A DNA stretch of 64,000 bases, taken from NCBI RefSeq assembly GCF_003355005.1, contig NZ_CP029986.1:62001-126000 (forward strand), in the 5' to 3' direction. The notes beneath the pieces were generated by a model that worked only from the letters and a program-made list of their open reading frames with translations, had not been told where the DNA came from and made no database searches. Source of the DNA: Sphingomonas sp. FARSPH. GTDB lineage: Bacteria; Pseudomonadota; Alphaproteobacteria; Sphingomonadales; Sphingomonadaceae. This document shows, piece after piece, positions 30,759 to 40,224 of the stretch. Each line of letters opens with the position of its first letter. The stretch's first letter is position 1. The translations under genes were made by a program, and so were the position numbers.

Positions 30759-33700
30759 TCAGGCCAAGTTGTTCACGAAGGTCTGACCGTGGTCGTCCCC
30801 TTCATGCTCCTCATTGTAGTGCTCGGGCTTCTCGATCACTTTCTGCCCGAACCGGGCATAGAGTGTCGGCAGCACGAACAGCGTAAGAAGCGTCGCCGAG
30901 ATCAGACCGCCGATGACGACCGTCGCCAAAGGCTTTTGAACCTCTGCGCCGGCGCCTTCGCCCAGCGCCATCGGCACGAAGCCGAGGCTGGCGACTAGCG
31001 CGGTCATGATGACTGGCCGCAGACGCTGCATTGCGCCGACATGGGCCGCCTCCTCGCGCGATAGCCCCGACCGGATCAGATCCTGGATTGAGCTGACCAT
31101 GACGAGGCCGTTGAGGACCGCGATGCCCGAGAGGGCGATGAAGCCCACTGCCGCCGAGATCGAGAAGTCCATGCCCCGCAGGAACAGCAACAGGACGCCG
31201 CCCACCAGCGCGAAAGGCACGCCGGTGAACACGATCGCGGCGTCGCGGACCGATCCCAACGCCCCGTAGAGGAGCAGCAGGATCAAGATGAAGCAAGCCG
31301 GAATGACCAGCTTCAGCCGTTCGCTTGCCGATTGGAGGTTCTCGAACTGGCCGCCCCATTCGAGATAGGTGCCGGCAGGCAGCCGGAGTTGGCTGCCGAT
31401 CGCCGCCTGCGCATCCGCCACGACGGATCCGACGTCGCGGCCACGCACGTTGGCTTGCACCACCACGCGCCGCTTGCCGTTCTCGCGGCTGATCTGGTTC
31501 GGACCATCGACCACCTTGATCTCGGCGACGCTGGACAGCGGTACATAGCCGCCGCCTGCCACCGGCACCTGCACCTGTTGGAGCAGGCCGATGTCGGCAC
31601 GCTGCGCCTCCGACAGGCGGATCACCACGGGGAAGCGACGGTCGCCCTCGAAGATCTGGCCCGATGTTCGCCCGCCGATCGTCGCAGTCACGGTGTCCTG
31701 CACATCCTGAGCCGTAACGCCCAACCGCGCCATCGCGTCGCGGTTGACGCGAATGTCGAGCATGGGAAGACCGGTCGTCTGCTCCACCTTCACGTCCGCT
31801 GCGCCTTGCGTTCTGCGCAGCACCGCCGCGATTTGCTCGGCCGTCCGGTTCATCTGGTTGAAGTCGTCCCCGAACACCTTCACCGCGATGTCGCCGCGCA
31901 CGCCGGCGATCAGCTCGTTGAAGCGCATCTGGATGGGCTGGGTGATCTCGTAGGCATTTCCCGGAATCTTCGCGAGATTACCCTCGATCCGGCTGACCAG
32001 CTCCTCCTTGGGAAGCTCAGGATCCGGCCAATCCTTGCGCGGCTTCAGGATGACGAACATGTCGGTCGCGTTCGGCGGCATCGGGTCGGCCGCCAGCTCG
32101 GCGGTGCCCGTCTTGGAATAGACGAATTGCACCTCCGGCTGCTTCGACATCATCCGCTCGATCGGCACCTGCATCGCCTGGCTCTGCTGGACCGACGTTG
32201 CCGGAATGCGGAGCGACTGGATCAGCAAATCGCCTTCGTCGAGCTGCGGCAGGAACACCGAGCCGAGCGTAGTGAAAGCAAGCGCCGCCACCACAAGGCT
32301 TCCCACACCCGCACCGATCGTCAGCGTCGGGCGCTTCATGGCCCGGTCGAGACCGGGTTCGTAGCGCTTCTTCAGCCACGTGATGATGCGGCCGTCCTTC
32401 TCCTCGACCTTCTTCGACAGCCAGATCGCAATCATCGCCGGCACGAAGGTGAGAGAGAGGATGAAGGCGAAGGCGAGCGCGATGATGACGGTCAGCGCCA
32501 TCGGTCCGAACGTTTTACCCTCCACGCCGGTCAGCGTGAGCAGCGGTACGTAGACGAGGATGATGATTGCCTGCCCGTACACAGAGGGACGGATCATCTC
32601 ACGCGCAGCGGCTGCCACGGTCGCGAGCCGTTCCTTGACGCTGAGCAATCGGCCTTCATGATGCTGTTGCTCGGCAAGCCGGCGCAGCGCGTTTTCGACA
32701 ATGATGACGGCGCCGTCGACGATCAGACCGAAGTCCAAAGCCCCAAGGCTCATCAGATTGGCCGAGACCCCAGCGCGCAGCATACCAAAGCCTGTCAGCA
32801 TCATGGTGATCGGGATGACCAACGCCGCGATCAGGGCCGCACGGAAGTTGCCGAGCAGCAGGAAGAGCACGACGATGACCAGCACCGCGCCTTCGGACAG
32901 GTTTTTCGCGACCGTCTTGATCGTCGAATTGACCAGCTCGGTGCGGTTCAGCACCGGCTGAATTACGACGTCAGGAGGCAGCGAAGCGTTGATCGTCTTC
33001 AGTTTCTCAGCGACCGCGGTCGACACGATGCGGCTGTTCTCGCCGATCCGCATGATCGCCGTGCCGACAACGACTTCGGTACCGTTCTCCGATGCCGAAC
33101 CCATGCGGATCGCCTGACCCGTCTTCACAGTCGCAACTTGTTCGACCGTGATCGGCACGCCGTTACGTGTCGCGATCACGGTCCTGGCCAACTCGCTGGC
33201 ATTGCGAACGAGCGCATCCGAGCGAACAGCCAGACCTTCGCCATTGCGATTGACGAAGCCACCGCCGACGCTGGTGTTATTGCGCTCCAGCGCATTTCCC
33301 AGGTCCGTCAGCGTGATGCCGAGCGAGGCCAGCTTCTGCACGTCGGGCACGACGAGGAACTGCTTGGCGTAACCGCCAATCGAGTCGACACCGGCGAGGC
33401 CCGGTGTGGTCTTCAGAAGCGGCGTCACGATCCAGTCCTGCGCGGTGCGCAGGTAGGTCGCCTTGTCCTCTTCGGTCGTCAGTCGCTCGCCCTCTGGCGT
33501 GATGTAGCTGCCATCGGGCTGTTGGCCCGGTTCACCGGGCTTGTGCTTGTCGTCCTCGCGATGATCGAGACGAACGGTGTACATGTACACCTCGCCCAGG
33601 CCTGTCGCGATCGGACCCATTTCAGGGTTCACGCCGTCGGGCAGATTCTCTTGCACGCCCCGCAGACGCTCGCCCACCTGCTGGCGGGCGAAATAGATGT

Positions 33701-34004
33701 CCGTCGCGTCCGAAAAGACCGCCGTGATCTGCGCGAAGCCGTTGCGGCTCAACGAGCGCGTATATTCCAGGCCGGGGGTGCCGGCGAGCGCGGTTTCGAT
33801 TGGAAACGACACCTGCTTCTCGACCAGCTCGGGCGAGAGGGCAGGCGCGCGGACGTTGATCTGGACCTGATTGTTGGTGATGTCCGGCACCGCGTCGATC
33901 GGTAGCCGGTAGAGGGAAAAGGCGCCGATGGCGGCGACGATGACGGTGAGGAGCAGGACTAGCCAGCGCTTCTCGACCGCCCAGGTTACGATACGGGCGA
34001 TCAT
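30759..34004 (-). CDS. czcA: Heavy-metal RND efflux pump CzcA (first system)
   Basis: The 1081-residue proton-driven pump of the HME-RND family takes divalent metal from the periplasm (or cytoplasm) to the outside with CzcB and CzcC. It has 12 membrane helices with two large periplasmic loops. The proton-relay motif in helix IV reads GALDFGLIVDGAVIIVENALRRL. The N-terminal LPIDAVPDITNNQVQIN is typical of CzcA/CusA. The full family length is present. It lies three bases downstream of czcB. A second copy occurs at 58978. Confidence 0.92.
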   Translation of the reverse strand: MIARIVTWAVEKRWLVLLLTVIVAAIGAFSLYRLPIDAVPDITNNQVQINVRAPALSPELVEKQVSFPIETALAGTPGLEYTRSLSRNGFAQITAVFSDATDIYFARQQVGERLRGVQENLPDGVNPEMGPIATGLGEVYMYTVRLDHREDDKHKPGEPGQQPDGSYITPEGERLTTEEDKATYLRTAQDWIVTPLLKTTPGLAGVDSIGGYAKQFLVVPDVQKLASLGITLTDLGNALERNNTSVGGGFVNRNGEGLAVRSDALVRNASELARTVIATRNGVPITVEQVATVKTGQAIRMGSASENGTEVVVGTAIMRIGENSRIVSTAVAEKLKTINASLPPDVVIQPVLNRTELVNSTIKTVAKNLSEGAVLVIVVLFLLLGNFRAALIAALVIPITMMLTGFGMLRAGVSANLMSLGALDFGLIVDGAVIIVENALRRLAEQQHHEGRLLSVKERLATVAAAAREMIRPSVYGQAIIILVYVPLLTLTGVEGKTFGPMALTVIIALAFAFILSLTFVPAMIAIWLSKKVEEKDGRIITWLKKRYEPGLDRAMKRPTLTIGAGVGSLVVAALAFTTLGSVFLPQLDEGDLLIQSLRIPATSVQQSQAMQVPIERMMSKQPEVQFVYSKTGTAELAADPMPPNATDMFVILKPRKDWPDPELPKEELVSRIEGNLAKIPGNAYEITQPIQMRFNELIAGVRGDIAVKVFGDDFNQMNRTAEQIAAVLRRTQGAADVKVEQTTGLPMLDIRVNRDAMARLGVTAQDVQDTVTATIGGRTSGQIFEGDRRFPVVIRLSEAQRADIGLLQQVQVPVAGGGYVPLSSVAEIKVVDGPNQISRENGKRRVVVQANVRGRDVGSVVADAQAAIGSQLRLPAGTYLEWGGQFENLQSASERLKLVIPACFILILLLLYGALGSVRDAAIVFTGVPFALVGGVLLLFLRGMDFSISAAVGFIALSGIAVLNGLVMVSSIQDLIRSGLSREEAAHVGAMQRLRPVIMTALVASLGFVPMALGEGAGAEVQKPLATVVIGGLISATLLTLFVLPTLYARFGQKVIEKPEHYNEEHEGDDHGQTFVNNLA

Positions 34005-34007
34005 GGC

Positions 34008-35189
34008 TTAATCCTCGTGGCTCGCTTCGCCCTTGCCGATCTCGGCCTTGAGCGTGAAACTTCCGGTGGTGGCGATCTGTTCGTTGCCGGTCAGGCCCGA
34101 CCGGACGATCACCGTGTCGCCCGACGCATCGCCGAGCTGGACCGGGGTCGCCTTGAAGCCGGTGGGCGTGCGCACGAACACGACCGACTTGCCCTCGAAA
34201 CTCTGGACCGCCGTCGTCGGCACGCGGACCGCCCCGCTCCCGCCGCTGCCCGTGAGCTGCACGGCTGCCGTCACAGGCTCGCCGACCCGCCATTCGCCAC
34301 CGCGATTGTCGAGGGTGGCGAGCGCAGGCACGAGCCGCGTCTGCGGATCAAGCGCCGGCGACACGAAGGTCACGCGGGCGGTCGCCTGACGGCCTGCCGC
34401 CTTCACCAGCACCGTATTGCCGGGACGCACCCGGCCCGCATCCTCGGGCTTGAGATTAAGCGCGATCGACACCTGGCTCAGGTTGGCGATGCGATAGAGT
34501 TCGGCATCCGCCGCGACCGTTTGTCCCAGCGTCACGGGGCGCGCAATGATCTGGCCCGAGATCGGCGCGGCAATGCCGAGCCGGTTGAGCCCGCCGCCGC
34601 CGACACCCGCCGCCGAAACCATGCTCTGCGCCTGCGTCAGGGCGATCCGCGCCTCCGTCGCCGCTGTGCGGGCGGCGATCAGATCCTGTTCAGGGGAGAC
34701 TCTCTGCGCGAACAGCCGCTGTTCGCGCGCGAGGTTCGAATTAGCGAGCTGAAGCCGCGCCCGCGCCGCCTCGACCTCGCCCTTGATCTGCGCCGCCTCG
34801 CGGCTTTCGATGACCGCAATGGTCTGGCCGCGTCCGACCGATTGGCCGAGGTTACGGGTGAGCGCGACCACGCGTCCCGCAATTGCGGCCGAGACGACCT
34901 GCGTTCCCTGTGGGTCGCCCTCGATGATCGCGGGCAGCTCGATCGTCCCGGCCCCGCCGATGATCGGCCGTCCGACCTGGACGCCCGCTGTGGCGATCTG
35001 GTCGGCACCCAATGTGACGACGCCTTCACCGGCATGACCGCCTTCAGCACCGCCCTTTTCCGTGCCCGCTGCCGTCTCATTGGCAGCTGCGCCTTCGGCA
35101 GTTGCCTCGTTTCCGCCATCCTTGCCGCCGCAGGCAGCCAAGAGCAGGGCGAGCGACGCCGCGCCCGCGAGATAAAAGCTCTTCATCAC
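34008..35189 (-). CDS. czcB: RND periplasmic adaptor CzcB (first system)
   Basis: The 393-residue membrane-fusion protein has a lipoprotein-type signal (AASLALLLAACGG) and an Ala/Glu-rich linker. A barrel-sandwich domain surrounds a coiled-coil hairpin (AAQIKGEVEAARARLQLANSNLAREQRLFAQRVS, about residues 135-200), followed by a beta barrel and a membrane-proximal domain (VVFVRTPTGFKATPVQLGDAS). It bridges CzcA and CzcC in the periplasm. Its ATG overlaps... the czcC stop is at 35186, four bases inside it (ATGA). Confidence 0.92.
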   Translation of the reverse strand: MMKSFYLAGAASLALLLAACGGKDGGNEATAEGAAANETAAGTEKGGAEGGHAGEGVVTLGADQIATAGVQVGRPIIGGAGTIELPAIIEGDPQGTQVVSAAIAGRVVALTRNLGQSVGRGQTIAVIESREAAQIKGEVEAARARLQLANSNLAREQRLFAQRVSPEQDLIAARTAATEARIALTQAQSMVSAAGVGGGGLNRLGIAAPISGQIIARPVTLGQTVAADAELYRIANLSQVSIALNLKPEDAGRVRPGNTVLVKAAGRQATARVTFVSPALDPQTRLVPALATLDNRGGEWRVGEPVTAAVQLTGSGGSGAVRVPTTAVQSFEGKSVVFVRTPTGFKATPVQLGDASGDTVIVRSGLTGNEQIATTGSFTLKAEIGKGEASHED

Positions 35190-36463
35190 TGATTCCCCCC
35201 ATTGGGCGCACGAGCGGTCAGTCGCTCCACTTGCGCGCGGGCATTCTGGTAATTGGCAAGCGCGTCGATCGCGGCGACCCGCGTTTCGGCGAGCGTGCGT
35301 TCAGCATCGAGCAATTCGAGCTGGCCGAACTTGCCCTCGCGATAGCCGATCCGCGCGATGCGGGCGGCCTCCTGTGCAGCCGCCAGCGCCGGCCCCGACG
35401 CCGCACGAGCCGTCGTTGCGGCATTGGCCGCCTGCGCCTGCGCGTCCGTGATCGCCTGTTCGATGTCGAGCGCGGTCACGCGGCGCTGCGCATCCGCCTG
35501 GGTCCGCTGCGCGGTCGCCTGCGCAATCGCGGCGCGACCATTGTTGAACACCGGGATCGGGATCGACACGCTGAACACCGCCGCCATGTCGTTGGTCGCT
35601 TCCAGGCGGCGGATCGACGGCCCGACGTTCAGGTCAGGCACGCGATTGGCGCGCGCGAGCCGCACGCCGGCTTCGGCAATGGAGAAATCCGCGTTGGCTG
35701 CCGCCAGCGCGAGTGTGCCGGTCGTGTTGACCGGTGCCAACGGCCCATAGACGTTCACACCGGGAAGGCGATCGAGCAGCGTGTCATCGAGCAGGCCGTC
35801 GATCGGCCGTCCGATCCGACGCGCCAGATTGGCGCGGGCCGCCTCGGCCAAGCGAAGCTGCCGCTCCACATTGGCGTCGGCATTGATACGCGCGACATCC
35901 GCGCGCTGTTGCTCGAGTGGCGATGCCCGCCCTGCCTGCACGCGAACGCCCGCGGCCCGCAGCGCATCGCTGGCGATCCGGGCCTGATCGCGGGCTGTCA
36001 TTACCCGGCGATCGGCCGCGACCGCTTCGACATAGAGCTGCGTTACCTGAAGCCGGACATCCGCCGCGATGATCGCGGCCTGGATCTCGGCCCGGGACAA
36101 TTGCGCATTGGCGACCGCGACGCGGGCGCCGCGCTTGCCGCCTAGCTCGATCGGGATCGCAAAGCCGACCGTGGTTTCCGCGCTGCGGACCCCCCGATAC
36201 GGCCCGGAGCCGATGACATTCTCGACTTGGCCTTGAACCACCGGATTGGGCCGCAAGCCGGCGACTGTGCGACCTGCACGGGCCGCGTCGATTCCAGCTG
36301 TCGCCGCTTCCGCAGCAGGGGCCGAACCGCCCGCTGCACTGACCGCTTGGTCAAGCGTGTAGACCGGCGCATCCTGCGCAACAGGCGCGGACGGTCCGAC
36401 CTGCGCCTGCGCCATCGTGGCGCAAGACGCTGCGGCCAGCATGGCCGCGAGGATACGATTCAT
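35186..36463 (-). CDS. czcC: RND outer-membrane factor CzcC (first system)
   Basis: The 425-residue outer-membrane tunnel of the TolC superfamily has a signal peptide (MNRILAAMLAAASCATMAQA), followed by two OEP repeats of long helices: VAGLRPNPVVQGQVENVIGSG, PIELGGKRGARVAVA and FGQLELLDAERTLAETR are the CzcC-type landmarks. It provides the exit duct for CzcA/CzcB. AGGAG precedes the ATG. The His-rich gene ends 60 bases upstream. Other copies are 56462 (intact), 56145 (stub) and 53607 (chimera). Confidence 0.92.
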   Translation of the reverse strand: MNRILAAMLAAASCATMAQAQVGPSAPVAQDAPVYTLDQAVSAAGGSAPAAEAATAGIDAARAGRTVAGLRPNPVVQGQVENVIGSGPYRGVRSAETTVGFAIPIELGGKRGARVAVANAQLSRAEIQAAIIAADVRLQVTQLYVEAVAADRRVMTARDQARIASDALRAAGVRVQAGRASPLEQQRADVARINADANVERQLRLAEAARANLARRIGRPIDGLLDDTLLDRLPGVNVYGPLAPVNTTGTLALAAANADFSIAEAGVRLARANRVPDLNVGPSIRRLEATNDMAAVFSVSIPIPVFNNGRAAIAQATAQRTQADAQRRVTALDIEQAITDAQAQAANAATTARAASGPALAAAQEAARIARIGYREGKFGQLELLDAERTLAETRVAAIDALANYQNARAQVERLTARAPNGGNQ

Positions 36464-36523
36464 GAAAATAGGACTCCTGACGATGATCGACAGGGGCGCG
36501 CCAACGCACGCCCAAATCGGACG

Positions 36524-36889
36524 TCAGGCTTGGGGGGGTCTCAAATGGACCATGCCGGTGCGGCCATCGAGCGACGCAGAGGCGGAGATAGTTGGTTTGG
36601 GCGTCGTGAGGACGTGGGTATATTCCATCGTCGTGCGCGCAGGCGCACCAACGTCATGCCCGTGGCAATAATTGTGATGGTGGGGGACGTTCTTGTCCGA
36701 ATCCGATGGCACTTGATCGATGTCGCCATCGGTATGGATTGTGAACTCGACGCCCGCGATGCTCCCCCCCGCCAGATCGGCGGCGTGAGCCATGCCGGAG
36801 AAACTGGTGAGGACCAGCATCAGGCATGTCAGGAGAGGCAAAAAGGCTCGCACGAACCCGCCCTTACCACGGAGAGGTTTCCATGTCAT
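36524..36889 (-). CDS. His-rich periplasmic protein, CzcI-like
   Basis: This 121-residue protein has a signal peptide (FVRAFLPLLTCLMLVLTSFSGMAHA) and a metal-binding core with SDSDKNVPHHHNYCHGHDVGAP, ending in LRPPQA. The position at the front of czcC and the HHH...CHGH cluster match CzcI/CzcE-like accessory proteins, which probably sense or buffer periplasmic Zn/Cd/Co. Its ATG overlaps the CDF stop (ATGA). Relatives occur at 54956-55351 and, as a fragment, at 55905-56084. Confidence 0.7.
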   Translation of the reverse strand: MTWKPLRGKGGFVRAFLPLLTCLMLVLTSFSGMAHAADLAGGSIAGVEFTIHTDGDIDQVPSDSDKNVPHHHNYCHGHDVGAPARTTMEYTHVLTTPKPTISASASLDGRTGMVHLRPPQA

Positions 36890-37536
36890 TGCAATAACTC
36901 GCGAGCCGGTGCCTTCGCGGCATGCCATGCCGGCCAGGCTTCCCGAAGCACGCGCCATGCCGAGCGCAGGAAGATCACGGCGATCAATCCGCCGACGATG
37001 ATGTCCGGCCAAGCCGAGCCGGTCAGGCCGACCAATCCGGCAGCCGCGAGAACCCCGACGTTCGACGCGACATCATTGCGCGAGCACTCGAACGTGCTCG
37101 ACATGTTCACATTCTCGCGGCGGAAGCGCCAAAGCAGCGCGAGGCAGATCAGGTTCGCAACCAGCGCGGCGCTGCCGACCCCGAGCATCAAGCCCGATGC
37201 CGGAGGAACGCCGTTCGCAATCTTGTCAGCGATCTCGAAAATGACCGCGACGCCGAAAGCCAGGATGATGCCACCCTTCGCCAGCGCCGCACCCGCTTCC
37301 CAGCGCGCGCCTCGATGCAATGCATAGAGACTGAGCGCATAGACCACCGCGTCGCCGAACATGTCGACCGAATCCGCCATCAAGGCAGAGGAACGCGCGA
37401 CGACGCCGCCACCAAACTCGACCACGAACATCGCGAGATTGATGAGCATCACGATGATGAGCACGCGGCGCTGCTCGGCCTTGCGACCAAGTTCCGCGAT
37501 CGTGTCGCGTTTCGATGAGCAACAAGCGTCTGCCAT
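36886..37536 (-). CDS. CDF-family metal exporter (CzcD-like)
   Basis: The 216-residue protein starts MADACCSSKRD, with a Cys pair that could take up metal, and then has six helices with the CDF site residues ARSSALMADSVDMFGDAVVYALSLYAL and RNDVASNVGVLAAAG. It lacks the long C-terminal domain. It should export Zn2+/Cd2+ from cytoplasm to periplasm, handing metal to the CzcCBA pump. It is the first gene after the MerR-controlled promoter. Confidence 0.85.
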   Translation of the reverse strand: MADACCSSKRDTIAELGRKAEQRRVLIIVMLINLAMFVVEFGGGVVARSSALMADSVDMFGDAVVYALSLYALHRGARWEAGAALAKGGIILAFGVAVIFEIADKIANGVPPASGLMLGVGSAALVANLICLALLWRFRRENVNMSSTFECSRNDVASNVGVLAAAGLVGLTGSAWPDIIVGGLIAVIFLRSAWRVLREAWPAWHAAKAPARELLQ

Positions 37537-37565
37537 TATCGAAGCTCGATTCGTGGATCAGACGC

Positions 37566-37598
37566 CCTATATGAACCCTCATCCTACTAGAGGGTCAA
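37566..37598 (-). promoter_or_regulatory. CadR/PbrR-type promoter and operator
   Basis: A perfect dyad ACCCTC... GAGGGT (37575-37595) lies between a -35 TTGACC (37598-37593) and a -10 CATATA (37573-37568), a 19-base spacing. This is the classic arrangement for activation by a MerR-family metal regulator. It faces the 15-gene metal operon, with the regulator gene starting 15 bases away on the other side. Confidence 0.8.
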
Positions 37599-37609
37599 GA
37601 GGTTGAGCG

Positions 37610-38026
37610 ATGAAAATCGGTGAGATCGCAAAGCGCACCGGGTTGAAGATCGAGACGGTCCGTTTCTACGAGGCCGAAGGGCTGGTTCCCGCTCCCATCC
37701 GTAGCGGTGGCAACTATCGACTCTATGATCGCTCGCACCTTGATCGTCTGTCGTTCATCAAACGCTCGCGTGATCTGGGTTTCACCCTGGATCAGGTTCG
37801 TGCGCTCCTGCGGCTTTCAGATGATCCGCGCGGTTCCTGTGCCGAGGCCGACCAAATTGCTGCGGTCCACATCGCGGAAATCGATCGCAAGCTGGCCGAC
37901 CTTACAGCGTTGAGAACGGAAATCGCTCAGTGGGGTGACACCTGCAACGCCAGCATCGTTGCCGAATGCAAGGTTATCGACGCCCTGTCGTTGAGTCCTG
38001 GTGTCAAAACCGTCCGGGGCTGTTGA
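37610..38026 (+). CDS. cadR: MerR-family metal regulator (CadR/PbrR-like)
   Basis: The 138-residue protein has the MerR winged helix-turn-helix (MKIGEIAKRTGLKIETVRFYEAEGLV), a dimer helix and a C-terminal metal loop. The cysteines in GSCAEADQI, WGDTCNAS and AECKVIDAL are spaced as in CadR, PbrR and related Zn/Cd/Pb sensors. It is divergent from the metal operon and shares the operator at 37575-37595, so it likely represses the promoter without metal and activates it with metal. Confidence 0.88.
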   Translation: MKIGEIAKRTGLKIETVRFYEAEGLVPAPIRSGGNYRLYDRSHLDRLSFIKRSRDLGFTLDQVRALLRLSDDPRGSCAEADQIAAVHIAEIDRKLADLTALRTEIAQWGDTCNASIVAECKVIDALSLSPGVKTVRGC

Positions 38027-38176
38027 AAAATGCGCGCTGGTAGCCGGTCCGGTTGAGGGCGAAATGAAACCCCAAGGTTTCTCGATCCCGTCCCGATTGG
38101 GATGGTGAAGAGAGAATGTAGTCGGCTTCTCAAAACCTATGTCTAAGGGTGCTGGTGATATCCGAACGACTGTTGG

Positions 38177-38899
38177 TCACTTCGGCGCGAGCGCGAAATC
38201 GACCCGCGCCGCGACCACGCCGTTGTTCGTGCCGGCCATGACGGGCGGGGCGGCGCTCTGCATCGCGACCACGGGCGGCGGTGCTACGGGCATCGCCGTC
38301 ATATCGCCGGCCTGCGGTAATTCGCCGCCAGTGCCGCCATCCCGGATCGAAAGCACCCGCACGATATGCAGCCCGGCCGCGGCGGCATATGCGTCCGCTT
38401 TCGCGCGTGCGGTTTTGTAGGCATTTCCGTAGCCGGTGAGGTTCGCCTTTTCCGGATCGGCGACCGACAGGTCGGGGCCGGACACGATGTTGGCACCGGC
38501 GTTAGTGACGGCGGCGATCGCCGCGCCTACTTTGCCGGTGTCGCGCATCCGAACGGTGACGCTGTTGGCGACCTCGTACTGTCCCTTGTTCGCGCCCCAA
38601 GTGATGCGGTTCACCGACAGATTGCGAGTTTGGATATCCCGTTGGGCGACGCCTAACTTTGCCAGTGCCTGCGTGATCGCGGTCATGGTGCGAGCGTTCC
38701 GTTCGGACGCGCCGCGGGCATCCGCGGCGATGCTCGACAAGCCGGCGGTGAACAGCGCCTGGTCAGGCGTCGCCTCGGTGCGGCCGGTGCCCGTCACCGA
38801 CAACAGCGTCTCGCCCGGCTGAAGGCCGATCGGATCGGGGGTGGCGTTGCAAGCGCCGAGACCAGCGCATAGCGGCGCGACCCAGATCAGACTCCTCAT
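38177..38899 (-). CDS. SIMPL-domain (DUF541) periplasmic lipoprotein
   Basis: The 240-residue protein has a lipoprotein-like signal (LIWVAPLCAGLGAC) and a SIMPL/DUF541 domain (VTGTGRTEATPDQALFTAGLSS... ITQALAKLGVAQRDIQTRNLSV), typical length. A long Pro/Ala-rich segment lies near the end. Such proteins are linked to oxidative or membrane stress. The ATG at 38899 has GGAAGAA upstream. It does not belong to the metal operon. Confidence 0.85.
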   Translation of the reverse strand: MRSLIWVAPLCAGLGACNATPDPIGLQPGETLLSVTGTGRTEATPDQALFTAGLSSIAADARGASERNARTMTAITQALAKLGVAQRDIQTRNLSVNRITWGANKGQYEVANSVTVRMRDTGKVGAAIAAVTNAGANIVSGPDLSVADPEKANLTGYGNAYKTARAKADAYAAAAGLHIVRVLSIRDGGTGGELPQAGDMTAMPVAPPPVVAMQSAAPPVMAGTNNGVVAARVDFALAPK

Positions 38900-39031
38900 C
38901 CGCGTTCTTCCTTCTCGTTCTCTACCTGGAAGACACGTCTATCGATACGGTCGAGGTTTTCCCATTGGGATGCTAATTTTGGGACAACGAAAGGTCAGCC
39001 CAGGATAGGTGTTCCTATAACTACGCCATCC

Positions 39032-39705
39032 TCAAGCTGAAGCTTTTGCCACTGCCGCTCTCGCGCATAGTGGTACAAGGCAGAGTAGAGCCGCCAGCAT
39101 CCAGAAAGCGGCCGTTAGGCCGGTATGCCCCGCGACGAAACCGATCGCAGCCGGACCTGCCAGGATGCCGGCGTAGCCAACCGTCGTAATCGAGGCGACG
39201 GCAAGCTCAGGCGGCATCGCGTTCTGTGCGCCAGCCTGGCGAAACAATACCGGCACCGTGTTCGATGCACCAAGTCCGATCAACATCAGACCCAACATGG
39301 CGACCACGGCAACCGGTGCGAGCAGCATGATCCCGTAGCCCATGAGCGCCAGCAAGCCGCCCCAAAACATGGTCTGACGATCACCAATTCGAGCCACCAC
39401 CCGATCGCCGGTGAGCCGCCCTGCGGTCATCGCAATAGCGAAGACACTATATCCAAGGCCCGCTTGATCGGGTGCCAGCAATCCCTTGCCGGCAAGGAGC
39501 AGCGCACCCCAGTCGAGAATAGCCCCCTCCGTCAGGAAGGTAATCGCGGCGAGTAGCGCCAGGAGAACCACAATACCGCGCGGCACGACGAAAAGCGGCG
39601 CTTGTTCGGCACGCGGCGTAACGATGAACCGTGATGCGGCAAATGCCAGTGCGGCAAGCATCAGTGCGGTCGCAACGAGTGTTCCGGCGAGCGCGCTTAG
39701 GCGCG
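39032..39705 (-). pseudogene. MFS transporter, N-terminally truncated
   Basis: About 220 residues with six helices remain: FVVPRGIVVLLALLAAITFLTEGAILDWGALLL, YSVFAIAMTAGRLTGDRV, ARIGDRQTMFWGGLLALMG and the last helices. These correspond to the C-terminal half of a major-facilitator transporter of about 380-400 residues. The N-terminal half is replaced at about 39705 by the IstA fragment. The open frame begins in IS DNA and is unlikely to make a working protein. Confidence 0.75.
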
Positions 39706-40224
39706 CAGATACATCGTCCGCGACGCGCACAGCTGGACAAGCGCGACCTTCACGCGCATCGGCTTGCCCGAGATCTCGACGTCCTCGTGGCTCCAGTCGA
39801 ACTGGTAAGCCTCGCCCGGCCGGAATAGCAGCGGGATGAACGCCGGCGCATTCATTACGTCGCGACGCCGCGCCTGCCGCCAGCGCGCCGCATAACGGCG
39901 CACCGCATCATACGAGCCGTCGAACCCCTCGCGTAGCAGCAGGTCGTGGATACGGGTGAGGCGCAGCTTCTCCCGCCGCGGCCGTGCCTCATCTTCCTCC
40001 AGCAACGCGTCCAGTCGCGATTGAAACGGCCCCAGCTTCGGCAGCGGCTGTACCTCCCGCCGATACCCCATGTCCGCCTCCGGCGCCCGGATCGCCTTGC
40101 GCACCACCTTGCGCGACAGGTGCAGGTCCCGCGCTATCGCCTTGATGGCCTTCCCCGACGCGTGCTCGCGCCGGATCCTCAACACCGTCTCCAATACCAG
40201 CATCCCGATCTCGCCGCCTGACAC
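39706..40224 (-). pseudogene. istA: IstA transposase, N-terminal part
   Basis: The frame starts MSGGEIGMLVLETVLRIRREHASGKAIKAIARDLHLSRKVVRK, the IstA helix-turn-helix, and continues to the first catalytic region (YQFDWSHEDVEISG, Asp) and VQLCASRTMYLRA. It is cut there, before the second Asp and the Glu. An IS21 needs both IstA and IstB, so this copy cannot move itself. Confidence 0.85.

Noticed and set aside
31332..33905. 857-residue open frame on the + strand
   Set aside because: Antisense of czcA; composition is typical of a reverse-strand shadow (His, Arg, Asp rich), no motifs.
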